Shown here piece after piece: positions 58,690 to 64,000 of a DNA stretch of 64,000 nucleotides (position 1 is its first letter; each line of letters begins with the position of its first letter). Below the pieces are notes generated by a model. That model worked only from the letters and a program-made list of their open reading frames with translations, was not told where the DNA came from and searched no databases. A program made the position numbers and the translations under genes. This DNA comes from Salvelinus alpinus (taxonomy: Eukaryota; Chordata; Actinopteri; Salmoniformes; Salmonidae): positions 84,241,129-84,305,128 of the forward strand of contig NC_092087.1 in assembly GCF_045679555.1 (NCBI RefSeq). Direction: 5' to 3'.

Positions 58690-58935
58690 TAGTAGTGCAA
58701 TACATGGGGAATAGGGTGCCAAAAGTAGTGCACTATATAGGGAATATAAGGCGTGTCCTAGTATGTCATAGTAGTGCACTGTGTAGGGAATATAAGGCGT
58801 GTCCTAGTATGTCATAGTAGTGCACTGTGTAGGGAATATAAGGTGTGTCCTAGTATGTCATAGTAGTGCACTGTGTAGGGAATATAAGGTGTGTCCTAGT
58901 ATGTCATAGTAGTGCACTGTGTAGGGAATATGGGT
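58690..58935. repeat. 46-bp tandem repeat grown from a hairpin repeat
   Basis: Four copies of gtgtagggaatataaggtgt then gtcctagtatgtcatagtag then tgcact follow a partial palindromic repeat (agtagtgcactatataggga at 58724). Confidence 0.85.
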
Positions 58936-59129
58936 GCAGTCTGGGATGATCAGTTGTGTCTGACAGCTCCAATGAAAAACCCAACTGAAAGCTGAAGAGA
59001 GGATAAACATCAACAACATGTGGTTTGGATGGTGATGGTTGAATTGGTTGCCAGATGGACGACCATATCTCTCCTATTACTGCTAATTCCCTCCTCAGTC
59101 CACAGGGACTGGGGCTAAACTGGAGATAG

Positions 59130-59300
59130 AGGAGAGACCAACTAGTGTATTAGGCCATGACTAGATAGCTATGTAGCCAATTAGAATAGGCTTTACTGGT
59201 GTAGTTCCCTAGGCAATAGCTCTGTAGCCAATTAGAAGAGACTTTAGTGGTGTAATTCCCTAGTCAATAGCTCTGTAGCCAATTTAATAGCGTACCATAG
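59130..59300. repeat. Imperfect duplication around ctgtagccaattagaa
   Basis: Three diverged copies of a roughly 60-bp piece (tatgtagccaattagaatag, tctgtagccaattagaagag, tctgtagccaatttaatag). Confidence 0.65.
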
Positions 59301-59576
59301 TGATGTACATCCTGTGGCTGTTGTACTGTAAGTACCTAGTTCCTGGATATCACTCAAAACCCAGAGCAGAAGTTGACACAGTTGGTTTGCTGTACCCAGG
59401 AGGCAGAACAGCATAAAGCCTTGTGGATTGGGTTATTAGTATTTCCCCTGTGCCCCAAAACACAGCCATTTATAACCTCGTTCAAACACTCGTTCTGTTT
59501 CCTACGCATCTCTACGAATGCAGATGCACTTTCAAGGAGTCCTCTGAGAGTTGTTGGTAGACGAGCTCTGTAAACC

Positions 59577-59660
59577 TAGCCTGGTCCAAGATCAGTTTGT
59601 GCTGTTTGGCATGACAATGACCATTGCAAGACAGTACAAACAGATCTGGAACCAGGCTAC
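59577..59660. repeat. Short palindromic repeat
   Basis: The arms tagcctggtccaagatcagt and agatctggaaccaggctac are inverted, with tttgtgctgt and acagtacaaa inside. This is an 84-bp hairpin of a type found dispersed in fish DNA. Confidence 0.7.
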
Positions 59661-60169
59661 AGTAAAAGTGAAAAGCAGCAGAACTCATGTTCCTTCCTAG
59701 ATGCATTTTATTAGTCCTATTAGGCGGTTGTGTAGTTCTCTTGTATTTAGCAGCACTTGGAGCCTTTTATACCATCATTAAAGACATGGACCCAGTTCAT
59801 AACAGGAACTACTCTATCTGAGCTAAACAGTAAAGTAGCTTTGAATCGCCCCACTATCCTATAAACGCCATGCTCTATAAAATGAGCCATAAAGTAAGTT
59901 GTGGTGTTATGTTACCTGTGAAATAGTGTTGATAAAACTCCTGCAGTTACTGCTGTTAGAGTTCAAGGTTTAGATGGGAGGGCGGCTGGGAGCAGTTGGT
60001 ATGACAGGCTATGACAGTTTATGACGTATGTTATATCATGCTCATGGCATGTTTACAAGACAGGTTTCTGGAGAAGGGTTCAAGCAGAGTGTTAGCGAGA
60101 TTTTTCAATGACATCAATGACGTCCGATTTCCCCCTGCGTCAAAGTAAGTCACAGCTTTCTCTCTAACA

Positions 60170-60409
60170 CCCTCGCTATCGCTCTCTCTCCTCTCTCTCT
60201 CCTCTCCCTCTCTCTCCTCTCTCCCTCTTGCTCTCTCTCCTCTCTCCCTCTCTCTCTCTTGCTCTTCCTCTCCCTCTCTTGCTCTCTCTCTCCATCTCTG
60301 TCTCTCTCTGTCTCTCTCCTTCTCCCTCAGTCCCTCTCTTGCTCTCTCTCTCCATCTCTCTCTCTTTCATCCTCTGGCCGTCCCTCTCTCTCTCTCTCAT
60401 CCTCCGTCC

Positions 60410-60462
<53 letters not shown>

Positions 60463-60480
60463 TCGGTCTCTCTTTGTCGG
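60170..60480. repeat. CT-rich tract
   Basis: Long pyrimidine run with duplicated pieces (tccctctcttgctctctctc at 60270 and 60330). Ser-Leu ORFs here are artefacts. Confidence 0.95.
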
Positions 60481-61167
60481 GGCTGTTTTTCTTTAAGTCA
60501 GTAACAGGAAGCTAATGACAACCAGACCTCTGACTGACCACACTACCCTGAGAGAAGGGGAAAGAGGGGGAGAAGAAGGAGACAGAGAGGGAGAGGAGAA
60601 TAGTAGAGAGAAAAGAAAAATAGGGGGTGAAAAGGGGTAGAAGGAGAGAGAATGAAGGAGGATGAGAGAAAGGGAAAAAAGGGTTAATGGAGACTGAAGA
60701 GACTGAATTCGCATGAGAGAGAAGGAGAGAGGGAAATAGAAAGATAGAAAGGGTAAGGCAGAACATCTCTGAGAATGTATCCCAGATGGGAGAGTGGGGT
60801 CACGACCCCTCAAGATAGGACATCTCAAAGATCGGCCCTTTCCAGTGTAAACTAACTAACTAATGTAAACATACAGTAGAGAACTGAGGAGGAGCTGCCG
60901 AGTCTCATGTAAATCAACGTTGTTTTTCCTGTGGGAACATTCTCTGGTCTAAAGTAAACCAGATATATGTAAATATGTGGTAATGATCCTCCTTTCAGAC
61001 ACAGTGTATTAGTAGGAGCTGCATGATAACAACGACTAACAGTAACAGCAGCACATCTTATTGTGTGGGAGGAGAACCTGGGGCTTTCTAAAGCTTCTCC
61101 CCCCTGAGGTTGAGGGGAGTGAAGCTTTCTTGGCTCGCCTTCTCTCTTTGTGTGTTTGGCGTGCCCA

Positions 61168-61330
<163 letters not shown>

Positions 61331-61417
61331 CTTTCTTGGCAGGCTTGTTGGATGTAGGGATTTTACCTACCGCGCTTAAGAGGCTGTTGCCAACACAAAC
61401 ACACACAGAGAGGGCCT

Positions 61418-61507
61418 GAAAGGAGAGAGAGAACGAGAGAGGGAATGAGAGAGAGAGAGAGACAGAGAGAGAGAGAGACAGAGAGAGAGACAGAGAGAGA
61501 GAGAGAA
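61418..61507. repeat. GA-rich tract
   Basis: GA dinucleotides with occasional gacagagaga. Confidence 0.9.
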
Positions 61508-61814
61508 AATAAAATAGAGGTTGAGTAATGGTATGCATGTATCAGGGACTTAATCACACAGGGTCAAAGGCAGGGGGTAACACAGCACTGGTTTCTACCT
61601 CCAACCTAGCTGTAGTGTTTGTCTATTCCCCTCACTGTGTTACACAGTATAAACCAGTTACAGTTTGTTAAAGGGAAAAGGCTGCCTACTCAGTGTATCA
61701 GAAGGATAGTTTGTAAAGCACAGCTGGCTGTTTTAATGAAAGCACCAGTTGTCAGTGTTCCAGGAGTGATACAGTTGCAGACATACACAGACCTTTAACA
61801 AGTTTCTCCACTAT

Positions 61815-61817
<3 letters not shown>

Positions 61818-61856
<39 letters not shown>

Positions 61857-62075
61857 ACTCACTCTCACTCTCACAATTCAATTCAAGGGGCTTTATTAGC
61901 ATGGGAGACATGTTTACATTGCCAAAGCAAGTAAAATGCATAAACAAAAGTGAAATTAACAATAAAAAGTGAACAGTAAATATTACACTCACAAATTCCA
62001 AAATAATCTCTCTCTTTTTCTCAATCCTCTCCCTCTTCTCTCTCTCTCTCCCTCTTCTCTCTCTCTCTCTCTGTT
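61818..62075 (-). mobile_element. 3'-end fragment of the same LINE family as 29131-33360, between CT tracts
   Basis: A CT run (61820-61850) is followed by aattcaattcaaggggcttt and attgccaaagcaagt (61875-62000), matching 29141-29290 apart from several substitutions. More CT-rich sequence follows from 62008. Only the last 130 bp or so of the LINE is present. Confidence 0.85.
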
Positions 62076-62109
62076 CCCTTGTAGAAGCTTTAATAGATAG
62101 AGTTAGAGT

Positions 62110-62200
62110 GATTTTTAGGGTGGCAGGTAGAGGTTAGAACGTTAGGCCGGTAACCAAAAGGTTGTTAGTTTGAATCTGTTGATCTGCCGTTGAGAGGCTC
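62110..62200 (+). repeat. HpaI-type SINE fragment (tRNA-Lys-like head)
   Basis: The piece gggtggcaggtagaggttag then gttaggccggtaaccaaaag then gttgttagtttgaatc has box A and box B-like segments of a tRNA-derived SINE. The body continues into a tandem repeat. Confidence 0.7.
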
Positions 62201-62575
62201 TCAACCCCAATCATGTCGGATCCCTGTCTGTAACCCCACTGTCTGAGAGAGTCTCAACCCCAATCATGTCGGATCCCTGTCTGTAACCCCACTGTCTGAG
62301 AGGCTCTCAACCCCAATCATGTCGGATCCCTGTCTGTAACCCCACTGTCTGAGAGGGTCTCAACCCCAATCATGTCGGATCCCTGTCTGTAACCCCACTG
62401 TCTGAGAGGGTCTCAACCCCAATCATGTCGGATCCCTGTCTGTAACCCCACTGTCTGAGAGGGTCTCAACCCCAATCATGTCGGATCCCTGTCTGTAACC
62501 CCACTGTCTGAGAGGGTCTCAACCCCAATCATGTCGGATCCCTGTCTGTAACCCCACTGTCTGAGAGGGTCTCAG
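62201..62575. repeat. 53-bp tandem repeat derived from the SINE body
   Basis: Seven copies of tcaaccccaatcatgtcgga then tccctgtctgtaaccccact then gtctgagagggtc, with starts at 62201, 62254, 62307, 62360, 62413, 62466 and 62519. They are nearly identical. Confidence 0.93.
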
Positions 62576-63520
62576 GAGGAGTGGGATAAGTAAGAAACAC
62601 ATTCCCACTGGCCACCACACTTGTACATGTGTGAAACAGGACCAATATAAGCGCCCCCTATTTGACATAATATTACATAGACTATTCTACCTAATGACTG
62701 GATAATGACTTGACTTGGTGATGTCAGCAGGGGACTAGTTCAAGAGGAGACGTTGTTGCATTGTCCTTCCTAATGATGATTACGGATAGGATTGGGTGAG
62801 GGAAAACTGATCCTAGATCTGTACCTAAGGGCGACTTCTATCTGGACTAAAACAGGGTCATAAACAAGAGGGAGTCGAGGAGCTTCTTAATGAATTTTGG
62901 GTAATTAGAATATAGGCACAATTAGGAATATAACTATTTAGATTTTTGATTGATTGATTGATTGATCAGACTAACGCTAGTAAACTTTTATAATCTCAAG
63001 GAATGATGTCAGTGAATTGGTGCTTAAAAAAACTAAATCGATGGGTGCTAAATTGTGTGTTTATAAGTACATGTGCTATTTGTTTTATACATGAATACTA
63101 TTGATGTTTATATTCTATACAGTATATTCTATAAGTTTTTGTGTATTAAAGACATTTTTTGAAAGAGTGAAGTTTGTTTTTACACTATGAGACAGAATGG
63201 CACACACACTATCACTCGCACATGCACACACACACACACATGCACAGACTGGCTCCAGCTATATAGCTGTAATTACAGACTAGGCCACCACAACTATCTC
63301 TGACCCCACCCAACGCTTTACTGAGGGGCACACACACACACACACAGCAGTGCCATACTGCAATACAGTGGCAATACCAGCCTGAGGTGTTCTCTCTCTC
63401 TCTAATAATACTCATCGTTATTAATTAATGAGTCCTGCAGCTCTTGTTTACCTCTTGTTATGGTGGTGTTTGTATATATGTGTGTGTGTGTCTGTGTATA
63501 TATGTGTGTGTCTGTGTGTG
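62576..63520. other. Spacer with few repeats
   Basis: Mostly unique. It contains an ATTAAA with a T/G-rich downstream stretch (63144-63182) that could be a polyadenylation site, but no transcript can be assigned. A (TTGA)n patch lies at 62948-62968. Confidence 0.3.
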
Positions 63521-63523
63521 TAT

Positions 63524-63680
63524 CAGTGGAGGCTGCTGAGGGGAATATGGTTCATAATAATGGTTGGAATGGAGTCAGTGGAATGGTATCAAACACATCA
63601 AACACCTGGTTTCCATGGTTTCCATAACATTCCATTGACTCCTTTATTATGAGCCGTCGTCCCCTCAACAGCCTCCACTG
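63524..63680. mobile_element. Palindromic MITE-like element
   Basis: The ends cagtggaggctgctgagggg and cccctcaacagcctccactg are inverted with one mismatch. The interior arms (ttcataataatggttggaat and tttattatgagccg) are also partly complementary. The target duplication is not clear. Confidence 0.75.
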
Positions 63681-63839
63681 GTGTATGTGTTTTCTGTCTA
63701 ATAGACTAGACTCTCTCTGGGTACCAGACCCAACAGTACTCAGAAACAAATCCCGTTCTAATTTAACACTCCAATGATACCCTTTCAGTTCTGCTGGTTT
63801 ATTAATGAAACCTCACGATGACTCCGACCCTCGTGGTTG

Positions 63840-63920
63840 GCGTTCCAAATGGTGCCCTATTCCCAATATAGTGCACTACTTTAAACCAGAGCCCAGAGGG
63901 AATAGGGTGCCAGTTAGGAT
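63840..63920. repeat. Palindromic fish repeat copy
   Basis: The arms aaatggtgccctattccc and gggaatagggtgccagtta are inverted around ccagagccc; same family as 27370. Confidence 0.7.
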
Positions 63921-64000
63921 TCCCTCATGTTCTGAAAGGTTTACAAGCTCTAATTTTCAATGAGGAACATCACGTAATTGAAAAGGAAACGGTGCAACTC

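Noticed and set aside
62110-62180. Functional tRNA gene
   Set aside because: Box-like motifs are present, but the sequence does not fold as a full cloverleaf and runs into SINE body sequence.
63144-63182. Polyadenylation site of c1qtnf1
   Set aside because: An ATTAAA with a T/G-rich downstream stretch exists, but it lies 5.6 kb after the stop codon and several repeats intervene; not enough to assign.

Overview
The window is vertebrate genomic DNA, almost certainly from a salmonid fish (Salmo, Oncorhynchus, Salvelinus or a relative). The grounds are several degenerate Tc1/mariner families, including a Sleeping Beauty-type copy, tRNA-derived SINEs of salmonid type, very long CA/GT and CT/GA microsatellites, recurrent short hairpin repeats, and genes split by GT-AG introns. 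There is no bacterial-style gene organisation. Most long ORFs are artefacts of simple or tandem repeats.

Two host genes are visible. Positions 1-279 are the terminal coding exon of an unrecognised plus-strand gene. From about 43.9 to 57.5 kb lies a plus-strand gene for a secreted C1q/TNF-related protein, best matched to c1qtnf1 (CTRP1). It has a likely non-coding first exon ending at 44025 and coding exons 48787-48985, 56067-56318 and 57235-57530. They join in phase to 248 residues: signal peptide, short cysteine-containing region, 14 Gly-X-Y triplets and a C1q domain. Two degenerate copies of the start of its last exon sit in intron 3, and a detached copy of the end of its first coding exon lies about 10.8 kb upstream at 38120.

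Layout: 0.3-2.3 kb, intergenic and CT-rich. 2.36-3.98 kb, a dead Sleeping Beauty-type Tc1 element inside a hairpin repeat, then a SINE. 4.6-18.3 kb, a 43-bp satellite of about 280 copies with higher-order repeats, interrupted by one nearly intact Tc1 element. 18.3-29.1 kb, microsatellites, hairpin repeats and minisatellites of about 22, 34, 40 and 46 bp. 29.1-33.4 kb, a minus-strand non-LTR retrotransposon with endonuclease and reverse transcriptase. 33.6-39.3 kb, microsatellites, a 36-bp minisatellite, a solo LTR and a telomere-like degenerate tract. 39.4-43.6 kb, a SINE with a tandemly expanded head, split by a young LTR element that carries no reverse transcriptase but a long proline-rich repeat ORF. 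43.6-57.5 kb, c1qtnf1, whose intron 1 holds a 40-bp minisatellite of constant unit length and whose intron 2 holds an AT-rich tandem repeat invaded by at least five transposable elements. 57.5-64 kb, downstream sequence with short repeats.

The strongest candidates for something not previously described are the proline-rich non-autonomous LTR element (39740-43340), the palindromic Tc1 element with arms of about 580 bp (50806-52374), and the repeated and displaced c1qtnf1 exon fragments. No prokaryote-type defence system, CRISPR array, rRNA or functional tRNA gene was seen.
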